A stretch of 64,000 bases of DNA from JANMMJ01 sp031373255. Lineage in GTDB: Bacteria; Pseudomonadota; Alphaproteobacteria; Rhizobiales; Aestuariivirgaceae. The notes under the pieces are model-generated. The model saw only the letters and a list, made by a program, of their open reading frames with translations, searched no databases and was not told the DNA's origin. The stretch lies in NCBI GenBank assembly GCA_031373255.1, contig JANMMJ010000216.1, positions 1-64,000 of the forward strand. The letters are read 5' to 3'. Below, one piece after another: positions 9,685 to 18,154 of the stretch. Every line of letters begins with the position of its first letter. Positions within the stretch are counted from its first letter, which is position 1. The translations under genes were made by a program, and so were the position numbers.

Positions 9685-11210
9685 GGCGATTTGCTTTCGC
9701 GCAAGCTTGCCGGGAGATGGGTGGCAAACCATGCCCTGAGATCCGCCAGGGCCGGGTGGCCAAGATTTCGCTCCAGATACCGTGAGACCCGGGGAATATG
9801 GCGAAGATAGCCATGCTTGCCATCGCGCTTCGAAAGCCTGGCAAAGATGCCGAGGATCTTGGTGGCGCGCTGGGCGCCCAGAATGGCATAGGCGAGACGA
9901 AATTCGGGCTCTTTGAACTCGTCGTGAGCCCGGCGTTCCTGGTAGTAAATCTCGTAAAGCTCATCGGCCATGGCGAAAGGAATATCGACGCGCGCATCCT
10001 GCAGCATTGAAGCCAGATCATAGGCCGGATGGCCCAGAACGCAGTCCTGGGTGTCGATCAGCCCAACGCGGGCAATGCCGCTTCGCGCGGGAAGCCACAT
10101 GAGATTGGGTGAGTGAAAATCGCGCAATGTCCATACGCGCTGCCGCGGTTCCACCGCATCGAAAAGTGGCGACCAGATGGCGGAAAAGCTTTCGCGCACA
10201 TCACTGGCGATGGTTTCATTGCGCAAGAATGGCCAGCACCAGTCGGTCAACAGGCTGGCTTCGATTTCGAGTGCACCGCGATCATAGACCGGGATGCGAT
10301 GCAATTTACCACCGGGCAGGGGTGCGGTTTCCGGCCATTGTTCCGCAGCGATGCGCGCGAGTAGGCGCACGGCTTCGGTCATGGGCTCGCGCATTTCGCG
10401 CCTTGCGAGCAGCATGCGGCCATAGACGTTGTCGCCCAGGTCTTCGATGACAGCGAGGCCCTGCTCGAGATCGTAGGCATAGGTCCGGGGAGCGCTGTAT
10501 CCCCGGCTCAGCAGTTCGTGATTGACCGCAACAACAGCGCGGATGTTCTCGGCGAGGTGAGCGATCTGGCTGTAGGGTTTGCCATCCTTGACCGGCGGCC
10601 CATCCGGCCGGGGCGGCATGTCCATCAGCACATATGCCGAACCTCCCCGATAAAGCCGTTCATAACGCCGGAAGGACGCATCGCCTTCGAGAAAGATGCG
10701 GGCGGCGTCGCTCCAACCCGTTTCATCGAGGAATTTTTCAATGGCGGCGAGGCGGGCCAGCGCCTGGGCGCAGGTCCCCCTTGCCGTGAGTGTTGCGGTG
10801 CGGCTCGGGCCACTGCCGGCCAGCTTCACATGCAAGGTATCCGCGCAGAGAGTGCGTTCGAGTTTCTCTGGCCATTCAACCACGAGCAGTGCCGTGTGCA
10901 GGCCATCGTCGAGCCCCAGTTCATCGATCTCGGAGGGCGAACCGATGCGATAGAGGTCGGCGTGCATGACGGGAAACCGAGTCTGGTCATAGGTCTGGAC
11001 CAAGGTAAAGGTCGGGCTCGGGATATCGAAGGCTAGACCGGGTGGCGCCAGTGCACGGATCAGGGCGCGGGCCAGCGTCGATTTGCCAGCACCCAGATCA
11101 CCCTCAAGCAGGAGGGCCGTGCCGGTGCGGGCAACAAGCGCCAGTTCGGCGCCGAGGGCATCGGTAGCGGCGGGTCCCGGCAAGTGCCGGACAAGCGATA
11201 TTTGGTTCAC
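9681..11210 (-). CDS. tsaE-amgK: fused TsaE ATPase - AmgK anomeric sugar kinase
   Basis: A 509-residue two-domain protein. Residues 1-155 are TsaE, the ATPase of the tRNA t6A37 threonylcarbamoyl complex: Walker A 'GDLGAGKS' at 37-44, then 'SPTFTLVQTY', 'HADLYRI' and 'VVEWPEKL'. Residues of about 165-509 are an aminoglycoside-phosphotransferase-fold kinase matching AmgK, which phosphorylates MurNAc/GlcNAc at C1; it has the catalytic loop 'LRDFHSPNLMW' and the metal site 'LIDTQDCVLGHPAYDLASML'. No stop or start separates the halves. The start is GTG (11210), 3 bases after the divL stop. This fusion is known in alphaproteobacteria. murU directly downstream completes the recycling pathway. Confidence 0.93.
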   Translation of the reverse strand: MNQISLVRHLPGPAATDALGAELALVARTGTALLLEGDLGAGKSTLARALIRALAPPGLAFDIPSPTFTLVQTYDQTRFPVMHADLYRIGSPSEIDELGLDDGLHTALLVVEWPEKLERTLCADTLHVKLAGSGPSRTATLTARGTCAQALARLAAIEKFLDETGWSDAARIFLEGDASFRRYERLYRGGSAYVLMDMPPRPDGPPVKDGKPYSQIAHLAENIRAVVAVNHELLSRGYSAPRTYAYDLEQGLAVIEDLGDNVYGRMLLARREMREPMTEAVRLLARIAAEQWPETAPLPGGKLHRIPVYDRGALEIEASLLTDWCWPFLRNETIASDVRESFSAIWSPLFDAVEPRQRVWTLRDFHSPNLMWLPARSGIARVGLIDTQDCVLGHPAYDLASMLQDARVDIPFAMADELYEIYYQERRAHDEFKEPEFRLAYAILGAQRATKILGIFARLSKRDGKHGYLRHIPRVSRYLERNLGHPALADLRAWFATHLPASLRESKSP

Positions 11211-11213
11211 GGT

Positions 11214-13634
11214 TCAAGACGCTTTACGTATTCCGGGTCCATTGATCGGGAACCGGCAAACAACCGTCGTGCCCTTCCCGAGCTGCGAATGGAGCGAGAC
11301 CTTGCCTTCGTGCAACTCAACGAAGCTTTTGACAATGGCAAGACCCAGACCCGCACCGCGGTGACCGCCTGTTACCGGCTTCGACTGGAAGCGGTCAAAG
11401 GCTTTCTGCTGGAATTCAGGTTCGATGCCACGTCCGGTGTCCGCCACCCAGAGCAGCACGTCATCGTTGTCGCGCCTGGTTCCCATGCGGATGGCACCAC
11501 CTTTCGCCGAAAAGCCGATGGCGTTTGACATGAGATTCAGGAGAATCTGGCGTATGCGCTTGCTGTCGCCCACAAACTCAGCGGCATCGTCGGCCACTTC
11601 GATGCTGACGGTCAGATCGTTCTTGGCGATACGGCTCTCAAGTGCATCGGTCACCTCCTGCATCACAGCGACGGAGTCGATCGAATCGAGACGTAATTCC
11701 ATGGCGCCAGCATCAATGGTTGTAAGATCGAGAATGGCATCGATGACCGCGAGCAGATCCTGTGACGAGGTCTGAATATGACGCAGATACTCGTGCTGTT
11801 TCGACTGGAGTTCCCCGGCGATGCCAAGCGACAGGCTTTCGGCAAAGCCCAGGATGTTGGTGAGTGGCGTTCGTAATTCGTAAGAGACCTTCGACATGAA
11901 GCCGGTTTTCAAGCGGTCAGCGGCTTCAAGGGCCTCGGTGCGCTCACGCAGGGCGCGCTCTATGCGTGAGCTATCGGTGACATCGACATAGGTCACCAGA
12001 GTGTTGCCATCCGGCAGGGGCACCGAGGCAAATTCGAGCACCAGGCCATCCTTACGGATCAAGCGGCCCTTGATCGGGCGGCGCGAGGTATCAAGGGTTG
12101 TCACCGCATATTTGAATTCGTCCCAGTGAAGCTCGTCGCTGTGATGCTTGAGGCTCTCCTCGGCCACCTGGTCGGCATGCGGTTCCTTTTCGAGAAAGGC
12201 GGGCGACAATGACCAGAAGCGGGCGAAAGCCGGGTTGTACAATTTGAGGCGGCCATCGGACCCGAACAAAGCCACGCCCTCGTGCAGATTGTCGAGGGTT
12301 TCGCGCTGTACGCCGATCATTTCATTGTAGCGGCTTTCAAGCTGAATTGCCCTTGTGGCATCCTCATAAAGATAGGTAACGCCGCCGAAGGGATGCTGTT
12401 CACAGATGACATGGAGCGAACGGCCATCGGGCAGATACCACCAGCTTTCGCGGGTTTCGATGGTGGTGTAAGCCTGCAACTGCTTTCCCTTCCAGTCGCG
12501 GTAGTTGGCCTGTTCCGGCAGGTTGCGCAGTTCGCGCAAACGGTCGAGGATTTCGCCATCGCGCGGACTGGTGGCCAACCAATCCGCATCCAGGCCCCAG
12601 AGTTCGACGTAGGCAGAATTGTAAAAACTGAGCCGCTGGTCGAGGCCGAAGATGGCAATCGCGGTGCTCAGCTTGTCGAGGGTGTTGGCATGAGCCTGGA
12701 TATGGCGTTTCAGTTCCTTCTGCGTTTCCTCCAGCGCAGTGACATCAAGCCCGTATCCCGCCGAACCACCTGACAGGGTGTATTCGTGGATATCGAGTGC
12801 GTGCTTAGCACCAGAGATGACCGCATGGGTGCGGCCGACAAAGCCGTTCTCGGTGGTGTCGCCTGGCGTTTCAATCTTGCGCCGGTCAACCAGTTCAAGC
12901 TTGCCCTGGATCACTGCATCGACGCCATTGGCTTCGACAGCCTTGATATAGGCGCGGTTTACCCAGATGAGATCGCCGTTGTCATCGCGCATCCAGATCG
13001 GCAGCGGGGCCGAGTCGATCAGGGCACTCAGACGTTCGACCTGCTTGCCCAGCTTGCGGGCGTCATAGGCGAGCTTGGTCACGTCGGCGCGCTCGCCAGC
13101 CAGGGGGCGGATGCGCAGTGTGGCAATGCCACCGGCGGTCCGGCCATCGGCCTCTAGCAGTTCCTCGTCCGTGGTCTTGACGCCAAGATTGAACGCGGTT
13201 CCGGTTTCGCGCATCTGGGCGATGGCGGTTTCAAGCGCATTGGCCGATTCAAGTTCCAGCCATCCGGCAAAGTTCATAATGGCCTGTGGCTCAGCTGGAA
13301 CATGGGCAGCGCCCCGCATGTTGTTGGCTATGCGGTCCGGCACGCCTTCGCGGCCGCGCCAAATGAATAGAATGTTGGGCTCAGCGCCGAGGGCGGCTTC
13401 GGCTTCATTCAGGGCGGCTTCCAGTTCGCTGACCTGCCGGCGCGTGCCGCTCGAGGTGCGCGAGGTCCGGCGAAAGGCCACGAAGGCCCAGAGCAGCACC
13501 ACGACGGTCGCCAGCATGGCAATATAGATCAACGGCAATGACGCCTGGTCGAACAGGCCCGAATTGCCCGCCGCGATGCTGGAATCTGCCGCCAATGTAA
13601 AAACTACGCTCCCAATTCCGACGCAACAGGGCAC
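11214..13634 (-). CDS. divL: DivL-type cell-cycle kinase with tyrosine in the H-box
   Basis: An 806-residue membrane-anchored signalling protein: one transmembrane helix at about 33-53, several PAS-like modules (about 205-300, 318-430, 445-555), a dimerisation helix and a C-terminal HATPase domain with N-box 'LLNLMSNAIGFS', 'VADTGRGIEPEF' and 'GHRGAGLGLAIV'. Where kinases have S-H-E-L-R, this one has 'VSYELRTPL', Tyr585 (codon TAC) replacing the phospho-acceptor His. That substitution, the length (Caulobacter DivL is 769) and the repeated PAS domains identify DivL, which couples DivK to the CckA-ChpT-CtrA relay. The start is a GTG with a GGGAAG upstream and is the least certain part. The 3' end abuts tsaE. 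Confidence 0.9.
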   Translation of the reverse strand: MPCCVGIGSVVFTLAADSSIAAGNSGLFDQASLPLIYIAMLATVVVLLWAFVAFRRTSRTSSGTRRQVSELEAALNEAEAALGAEPNILFIWRGREGVPDRIANNMRGAAHVPAEPQAIMNFAGWLELESANALETAIAQMRETGTAFNLGVKTTDEELLEADGRTAGGIATLRIRPLAGERADVTKLAYDARKLGKQVERLSALIDSAPLPIWMRDDNGDLIWVNRAYIKAVEANGVDAVIQGKLELVDRRKIETPGDTTENGFVGRTHAVISGAKHALDIHEYTLSGGSAGYGLDVTALEETQKELKRHIQAHANTLDKLSTAIAIFGLDQRLSFYNSAYVELWGLDADWLATSPRDGEILDRLRELRNLPEQANYRDWKGKQLQAYTTIETRESWWYLPDGRSLHVICEQHPFGGVTYLYEDATRAIQLESRYNEMIGVQRETLDNLHEGVALFGSDGRLKLYNPAFARFWSLSPAFLEKEPHADQVAEESLKHHSDELHWDEFKYAVTTLDTSRRPIKGRLIRKDGLVLEFASVPLPDGNTLVTYVDVTDSSRIERALRERTEALEAADRLKTGFMSKVSYELRTPLTNILGFAESLSLGIAGELQSKQHEYLRHIQTSSQDLLAVIDAILDLTTIDAGAMELRLDSIDSVAVMQEVTDALESRIAKNDLTVSIEVADDAAEFVGDSKRIRQILLNLMSNAIGFSAKGGAIRMGTRRDNDDVLLWVADTGRGIEPEFQQKAFDRFQSKPVTGGHRGAGLGLAIVKSFVELHEGKVSLHSQLGKGTTVVCRFPINGPGIRKAS

Positions 13635-13841
13635 AATTCTTCCCTGCCGCTCCCCTGCCAGATCCGAATCCCCCGGACCCCTGGTGACGCGTACACCTCA
13701 TACTGACGAAAAATGCTTGGCCGCGACGCAGAACGAATCACTCGCACCGCTTCCGCCCAAATCTATACAGGCAAATGAATCGAGCCGGAATCCCGCAAGC
13801 TGTGGTTCGAAGATCGCAGAACTCCAGATGTTGATTCGGGC
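13635..13841 (-). promoter_or_regulatory. divL upstream region with five GANTC (CcrM) sites
   Basis: This 207-base gap between ahcY and divL must hold the divL promoter. It contains five GANTC sites, at 13666-13670, 13735-13739, 13777-13781, 13788-13792 and 13833-13837; by chance about one per 256 bases is expected. GANTC is the target of the alphaproteobacterial cell-cycle methyltransferase CcrM. No convincing CtrA box was seen here. Confidence 0.5.
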
Positions 13842-15245
13842 CTAGTAGCGGTAATAATCCGGCTTGTAGGGGCCCTGCCGGGTGACGCCGATATAGGCGG
13901 CCTGGTCGTCGCGAAGGCTGGTGAGTTTCACGCCCAGCTTGCCGAGGTGCAGGCTGGCCACCTTTTCATCGAGATGCTTCGGAAGCACGTAAACTTCATT
14001 CTTGTACTTGCCGGTCCTGGCGTTGGTAAAGAGTTCGATCTGGGCCAGCGTCTGGTTGGTGAAGGACGCCGACATCACAAAGCTCGGATGTCCCGTGGCG
14101 TTGCCAAGATTGACGAGGCGGCCCTGCGACAGGAGGATCATGCGATTGCCGGCCGGGAAATGCACCAGATCGACCTGCGGCTTGATGTTGGTCCATCTGA
14201 AGTTCTTGAGGGCCGAAACCTGGATCTCATTATCGAAGTGGCCAATGTTGCAGACAATGGCCATATCCTTCATCTGGCGCATGTGATCGACGGTTATGAC
14301 ATCCTTGTTGCCGGTGGCGGTGACAAAGATATCGGCGTTGCCCACGACATCCTCCAGCGTCTGCACCGAGAAGCCATCCATGGCGGCCTGCAAGGCGCAG
14401 ATCGGGTCGATCTCGGTGACGACAACTCGAGCGCCCGATCCCTTGAGGGATTGGGCCGAGCCCTTGCCGACATCGCCATAGCCGCAGACGATGGCGACCT
14501 TGCCTGCCATCATGACATCGGTGCCGCGGCGGATCGCATCAACGAGCGATTCGCGGCAGCCATACTTGTTGTCGAACTTCGATTTGGTGACGCTGTCGTT
14601 GACATTGATCGCCGGGAAGGGAAGCTCGCCCTTTTTCTGCATGTCGTAGAGACGGTGCACGCCGGTGGTGGTTTCTTCCGAAACCCCGATGATTGAAGCC
14701 TTGACCTTGTCAAACCAGCCGGGCTGATTCTTGATGCGCTTCTTGATCTCGGCGTAGAGGCATTCCTCCTCCTCGCTGGTGGGCTTCGACACGAGACTCG
14801 GGTCCTTTTCGGCCCTGCTGCCGAGGAGGATATAAAGTGTCGCATCGCCGCCGTCGTCGAGAATCATGTTGGTTGTCTGGCCATTTGGCCATTCAAAAAT
14901 CCTGGCGGTGTATTGCCAGTATTCCTCGAGGCTCTCGCCCTTAAAGGCAAAGACCGGAATGCCAGAAGCTGCTATGGCGGCGGCGGCGTGATCCTGGGTC
15001 GAATAGATGTTGCAGGAGGCCCAGCGCACGTCGGCACCAAGGGCCGCCAGGGTCTCGATCAAAACTGCCGTCTGGATGGTCATGTGCAGCGAGCCGGACA
15101 CGCGCGCACCCTTCAACGGCTGCAGCGACTTGAATTCGGCGCGAGTGGCCATGAGTCCTGGCATTTCCACTTCCGCCATCTCGATTTCCTTGCGGCCCCA
15201 ATCGGCAAGCTTGATGTCGGCGACGTGATAATCCTTGGCGGTCAT
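13842..15245 (-). CDS. ahcY: adenosylhomocysteinase
   Basis: Hydrolyses S-adenosylhomocysteine to adenosine and homocysteine, relieving product inhibition of methyltransferases; NAD-dependent cytosolic tetramer. The 467-residue product has 'GARVSGSLHMTIQTAVLIETL', the active-site 'DDGGDATLY', the NAD-binding 'VCGYGDVGKGSAQSLKG' and the C-terminal 'GPYKPDYYRY', which supplies the conserved Lys-Tyr tail. Length is normal for the proteobacterial form. ATG 15245 has a GAGG 6 bases upstream. The gene probably has its own promoter controlled through the palindrome at 15315-15334, since the next gene upstream (tRNA-Leu) is divergent. Confidence 0.97.
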   Translation of the reverse strand: MTAKDYHVADIKLADWGRKEIEMAEVEMPGLMATRAEFKSLQPLKGARVSGSLHMTIQTAVLIETLAALGADVRWASCNIYSTQDHAAAAIAASGIPVFAFKGESLEEYWQYTARIFEWPNGQTTNMILDDGGDATLYILLGSRAEKDPSLVSKPTSEEEECLYAEIKKRIKNQPGWFDKVKASIIGVSEETTTGVHRLYDMQKKGELPFPAINVNDSVTKSKFDNKYGCRESLVDAIRRGTDVMMAGKVAIVCGYGDVGKGSAQSLKGSGARVVVTEIDPICALQAAMDGFSVQTLEDVVGNADIFVTATGNKDVITVDHMRQMKDMAIVCNIGHFDNEIQVSALKNFRWTNIKPQVDLVHFPAGNRMILLSQGRLVNLGNATGHPSFVMSASFTNQTLAQIELFTNARTGKYKNEVYVLPKHLDEKVASLHLGKLGVKLTSLRDDQAAYIGVTRQGPYKPDYYRY

Positions 15246-15314
15246 GGCAATCCTCGGTCCTGATGGCTGATATTCGGGGGGCTATAGCAGGGCCGGGCAG
15301 TCGAGGCAATAAGG

Positions 15315-15334
15315 ATATAAAGAAGTCTTTATAT
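15315..15334. promoter_or_regulatory. perfect palindrome, candidate SahR operator for ahcY
   Basis: Two 9-base arms (ATATAAAGA and TCTTTATAT) match perfectly around a 2-base centre, 70 bases upstream of the ahcY start. ArsR-family SahR regulators are known to control ahcY and methionine-cycle genes in proteobacteria through AT-rich palindromes of this kind. Assignment to SahR is inference; the palindrome itself is certain. Confidence 0.6.
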
Positions 15335-15363
15335 GTTCTTAGAGGGACAGGGCGCGGGGCGCG

Positions 15364-15391
15364 TTGACACTGGTGGCCCCCTCCTCTATCA
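15364..15391 (+). promoter_or_regulatory. promoter of tRNA-Leu
   Basis: TTGAC at 15364-15368 is followed after 17 bases by CTATCA at 15386-15391, a good fit to the alphaproteobacterial housekeeping pattern TTGAC-N17-CTATAT, ending 13 bases before the mature tRNA. Confidence 0.55.
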
Positions 15392-15404
15392 AGCCCGCGT
15401 TCAA

Positions 15405-15489
<85 letters not shown>

Positions 15490-15502
15490 CTCACAGGACA
15501 AT

Positions 15503-16114
15503 ATGGCTATAAAGCTCCATAAGGGCGATCTGCCCCCCGGCCTCGATTTCGGGTCATCGGTCGCGATCGATACCGAAACGCTGGGACTCCTGCCGCGCCG
15601 CGACAAGCTGTGCCTGGTGCAACTTTCCTCTGGCGACGGCAATGCCCAACTGGTGCAGATCGACCGCAGCACCTATGAGGCGCCGAACCTCAAGGCGCTC
15701 CTAAGCAATCCGGCAGTTACCAAGATCTTCCATTTCGCGCGTTTCGACATTGCGGTTTTGAAACACTATCTCGACGTCGATGTTAACCCGATTTACTGCA
15801 CCAAACTCGCCTCCAAACTGGTGCGCACCTATACCGACCGGCATGGCCTCAAGGATCTGGTGAAAGAACTGCTCGGCATTGAGCTCAACAAGCAGCAGCA
15901 AAGTTCGGACTGGGGCGCACATGTGCTGACCGATCCGCAGAAGCAGTATGCAGCACAGGACGTGCTCTATCTGCACGAACTGAAGAGCCGTCTTGACCAG
16001 ATGCTGGCGCGCGAGGGCCGCGCCGATCTCGCCATGCAATGCTTTGAATTTCTGCCGGTCAGAGCGGCACTGGACCTCGGGGGATGGACCGAGGAAGATG
16101 TCTTCGCCCACTAA
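15503..16114 (+). CDS. rnd: ribonuclease D-like 3'-5' exonuclease
   Basis: A short (203-residue) DEDD-superfamily exonuclease consisting of the catalytic domain only, without the HRDC domain of E. coli RNase D. Exo I is 'VAIDTETLGL' (D and E metal ligands), Exo II lies around 'IFHFARFDIAVL', and Exo III is 'YAAQDVLYLHEL' (Y-x-x-x-D). Such proteins trim tRNA or other RNA 3' ends; the exact substrate is not evident. It starts immediately after tRNA-Leu with AGGA upstream of the ATG and could be transcribed with it. The stop overlaps the lptC start by 17 bases. Confidence 0.85.
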   Translation: MAIKLHKGDLPPGLDFGSSVAIDTETLGLLPRRDKLCLVQLSSGDGNAQLVQIDRSTYEAPNLKALLSNPAVTKIFHFARFDIAVLKHYLDVDVNPIYCTKLASKLVRTYTDRHGLKDLVKELLGIELNKQQQSSDWGAHVLTDPQKQYAAQDVLYLHELKSRLDQMLAREGRADLAMQCFEFLPVRAALDLGGWTEEDVFAH

Positions 16115-16739
16115 CATCCGCATCGCCCAGCAGATTCGCCGGCGCGCCCGCATCGCATCCGTCCTCAGCTACCTGACCGCCTTCATGACGGCCGGCATTA
16201 TCGTTGTCTTCGTGCTGCAGGCCGGTCTGTTCCAGATGATCTTGCCCGCCGAAAGGGCGCCAGCGCCTGAGATTGCGCTGCCATCGCAGGTAAGTGCCGG
16301 TGCCTCGACAATTTCGGGGATCGACAATGAAAATCTCCCTTATGAATTCAGCGCAGAAACTGCAGTGCAGGACAAGGAGCAAGCCCATCTGGTGCATCTC
16401 GAGACGCTGCGCGGCAGCTTCCGGCGGCCGCAGGGCCAGGTGTTCGATGTCGCGGCACAGCAAGGGCTCTATGACAGCAAGAACGACACGCTCGATCTCA
16501 TGAAGGATGTAAACGTCGTATCGAAAGGACGGTTCGGCGCCGTCATGGAGAAGGCCCATGTGACCGTGAAAGAGAAGACGCTGACATCTGATTCACCGGT
16601 TAACGTGACACTCGACAATGGCAGCACTGTCGTTGCCAACGGTCTCAAAATATCGGATGACGGGCGGCATATTCTGTTCTTGAATGGCGTTAAGGCGAAG
16701 TTCACAGCTTCGGGGACCAAAGGAGATGCCCAGCCATGA
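16098..16739 (+). CDS. lptC: LPS export protein LptC
   Basis: Inner-membrane, periplasm-facing component of the Lpt bridge that moves lipopolysaccharide from LptB2FG to LptA. The 213-residue product has one N-terminal membrane anchor (about residues 17-45) followed by a beta-jellyroll LptC/YrbK domain. Sequence similarity in this family is weak, so the call rests on architecture plus position directly before lptA and lptB. ATG 16098 has GAGGAAG just upstream and overlaps the end of the exonuclease gene; a longer in-frame reading from 15993 would lie inside that gene and is unlikely. Confidence 0.85.
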   Translation: MSSPTNIRIAQQIRRRARIASVLSYLTAFMTAGIIVVFVLQAGLFQMILPAERAPAPEIALPSQVSAGASTISGIDNENLPYEFSAETAVQDKEQAHLVHLETLRGSFRRPQGQVFDVAAQQGLYDSKNDTLDLMKDVNVVSKGRFGAVMEKAHVTVKEKTLTSDSPVNVTLDNGSTVVANGLKISDDGRHILFLNGVKAKFTASGTKGDAQP

Positions 16740-17245
16740 TGCGGGCCGCAATTCTATCAGCATTGATGTTCACCGCTACGGCGTTTCCGCTTGCAGCACA
16801 GACTGTCGATACCAGCGTTGCCGCCGCGGAGGCAAAGACCCCGCGTGAAGTCGATGTCGAGGCGGACAAGATGGAAATTCTCGACGAGAAAAAAACCGTC
16901 ATCTTCACTGGAAACGTGCGGGGTAAGCGCGGCGATGTCAGCCTCACCAGCGATACGCTGACCGTGCTTTACGTTGAAACGCCGGTGAGCGGCGGGGAGA
17001 ACAAGACGGAGGTCACCCAGCTCGATGCCAAGGGCAAAGTGAAGATCGTCACACCGAAGCAGACGGTGACTGGGGCATGGGCCAAGATGGATGTGAAAGC
17101 CAACAAGGTTACAGTGGGCGGCGACGTCAAGGTGGTGCAGGGAACCTCGGTCATCTCCGGAGCGCAACTGTTTGTTGACCTCAACAAGAACATTAGCGAA
17201 ATGACGGGCGGGCGGGTCAAGGGCTCGTTCGTTCCAGCGCAGTAA
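16736..17245 (+). CDS. lptA: LPS transport periplasmic protein LptA
   Basis: Periplasmic protein whose jellyroll units stack into the bridge that carries LPS to LptDE. The 169-residue product has a cleavable signal peptide ('MFTATAFPLAAQ') and an OstA/LptA domain: 'VEADKMEILDEKKTVIFTGNV', 'LTSDTLTVLY', 'AKMDVKANKVTVGGDVKVVQG', 'LFVDLNKNISEM'. These are the regularly spaced beta-strand repeats of the family. The start overlaps the lptC stop (ATGATG), showing translational coupling. Confidence 0.92.
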   Translation: MMRAAILSALMFTATAFPLAAQTVDTSVAAAEAKTPREVDVEADKMEILDEKKTVIFTGNVRGKRGDVSLTSDTLTVLYVETPVSGGENKTEVTQLDAKGKVKIVTPKQTVTGAWAKMDVKANKVTVGGDVKVVQGTSVISGAQLFVDLNKNISEMTGGRVKGSFVPAQ

Positions 17246-17290
17246 ACCAGCCGTTCACCCGATCTTAATGCAAATGAGTGGTAATCCCAG

Positions 17291-18139
17291 GTGACGCAGA
17301 ACGGCGAAGTTCAGGCGGCTCTCAAGCCGGGCCAGACCAAACTGACATCACGGCGCACTCCGAAAGGCGGTGCGGCGCGGGATCAGAGGGTCCCGGCGCG
17401 GAATCCGTTCGATGATCTGCCCGGCCTGGTGGCGCAGGGGTTGCAAAAAAGTTACAAGCGCCGGCCAGTGGTCAGGGAGGTCAGCCTCTCCGTGAAGCGT
17501 GGGGAAGCCGTTGGCCTCCTCGGACCCAACGGGGCCGGCAAGACGACGGTGTTCTACATGATCACCGGGCTGATTGCGGCAGACCGGGGGAAAATCGAAC
17601 TCGACGGGGCGGACGTCACTCATCTGCCGATGTATCAACGGGCGCGGCTCGGCATCGGCTATCTTGCCCAGGAAAGCTCGATCTTCCGTGGACTTACGGT
17701 AGAAGAAAACATTCGCGCCGTTCTCGAGCTCCGTGAGCCTTCGAGAGCCCAGCGCGACAGTCAGTTGCGTGAGTTGCTTGATGAATTCTCGATTACCCAT
17801 CTCCGGGATACGCCGGCTGTGGCACTATCTGGAGGAGAGCGTCGCCGCGTGGAAATCGCACGCGCCCTTGCCGCCAGGCCACAGTTCATGCTCCTTGACG
17901 AACCCTTTGCCGGCATCGACCCGATTGCAATCGGTGATATACGCGTCCTGGTGCGACAGCTCACCGCTCGGGGAATCGGGGTGCTTGTTACGGATCACAA
18001 CGTGCGTGAAACCCTTGAACTTATCGACCGCGCGCTCATCATCCATGAGGGCTCGGTCCTGACCGAGGGTACGCCAGATGAAATCGTCAGCAATCCGGAC
18101 GTCCGCCGCCACTATCTCGGCGAGACGTTCACAATGTAA
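17291..18139 (+). CDS. lptB: LPS export ABC transporter ATPase LptB
   Basis: Cytoplasmic ATPase driving extraction of LPS from the inner membrane with LptF and LptG (not in this window). Walker A 'GPNGAGKTT', signature 'LSGGERRRVEIARAL', Walker B 'FMLLDEPFAGIDP' and H-loop 'VTDHNVRETL' are all intact; 'DVTHLPMYQRARLGIGYLAQESSIFRGLTVEENI' is LptB-specific. The 282-residue form carries an N-terminal tail of about 45 residues before the ABC core. The start is GTG 17291 with GAGTGG upstream; an ATG at 17274 is followed by an early stop. It follows lptA by 45 bases. Confidence 0.95.
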   Translation: MTQNGEVQAALKPGQTKLTSRRTPKGGAARDQRVPARNPFDDLPGLVAQGLQKSYKRRPVVREVSLSVKRGEAVGLLGPNGAGKTTVFYMITGLIAADRGKIELDGADVTHLPMYQRARLGIGYLAQESSIFRGLTVEENIRAVLELREPSRAQRDSQLRELLDEFSITHLRDTPAVALSGGERRRVEIARALAARPQFMLLDEPFAGIDPIAIGDIRVLVRQLTARGIGVLVTDHNVRETLELIDRALIIHEGSVLTEGTPDEIVSNPDVRRHYLGETFTM

Positions 18140-18154
18140 AGCCGGGGTCCAATC

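Noticed and set aside
15246..15404. SAH or SAM riboswitch before ahcY
   Set aside because: The leader shows no conserved pseudoknot-type arrangement that I could support; the palindrome fits a protein operator better.
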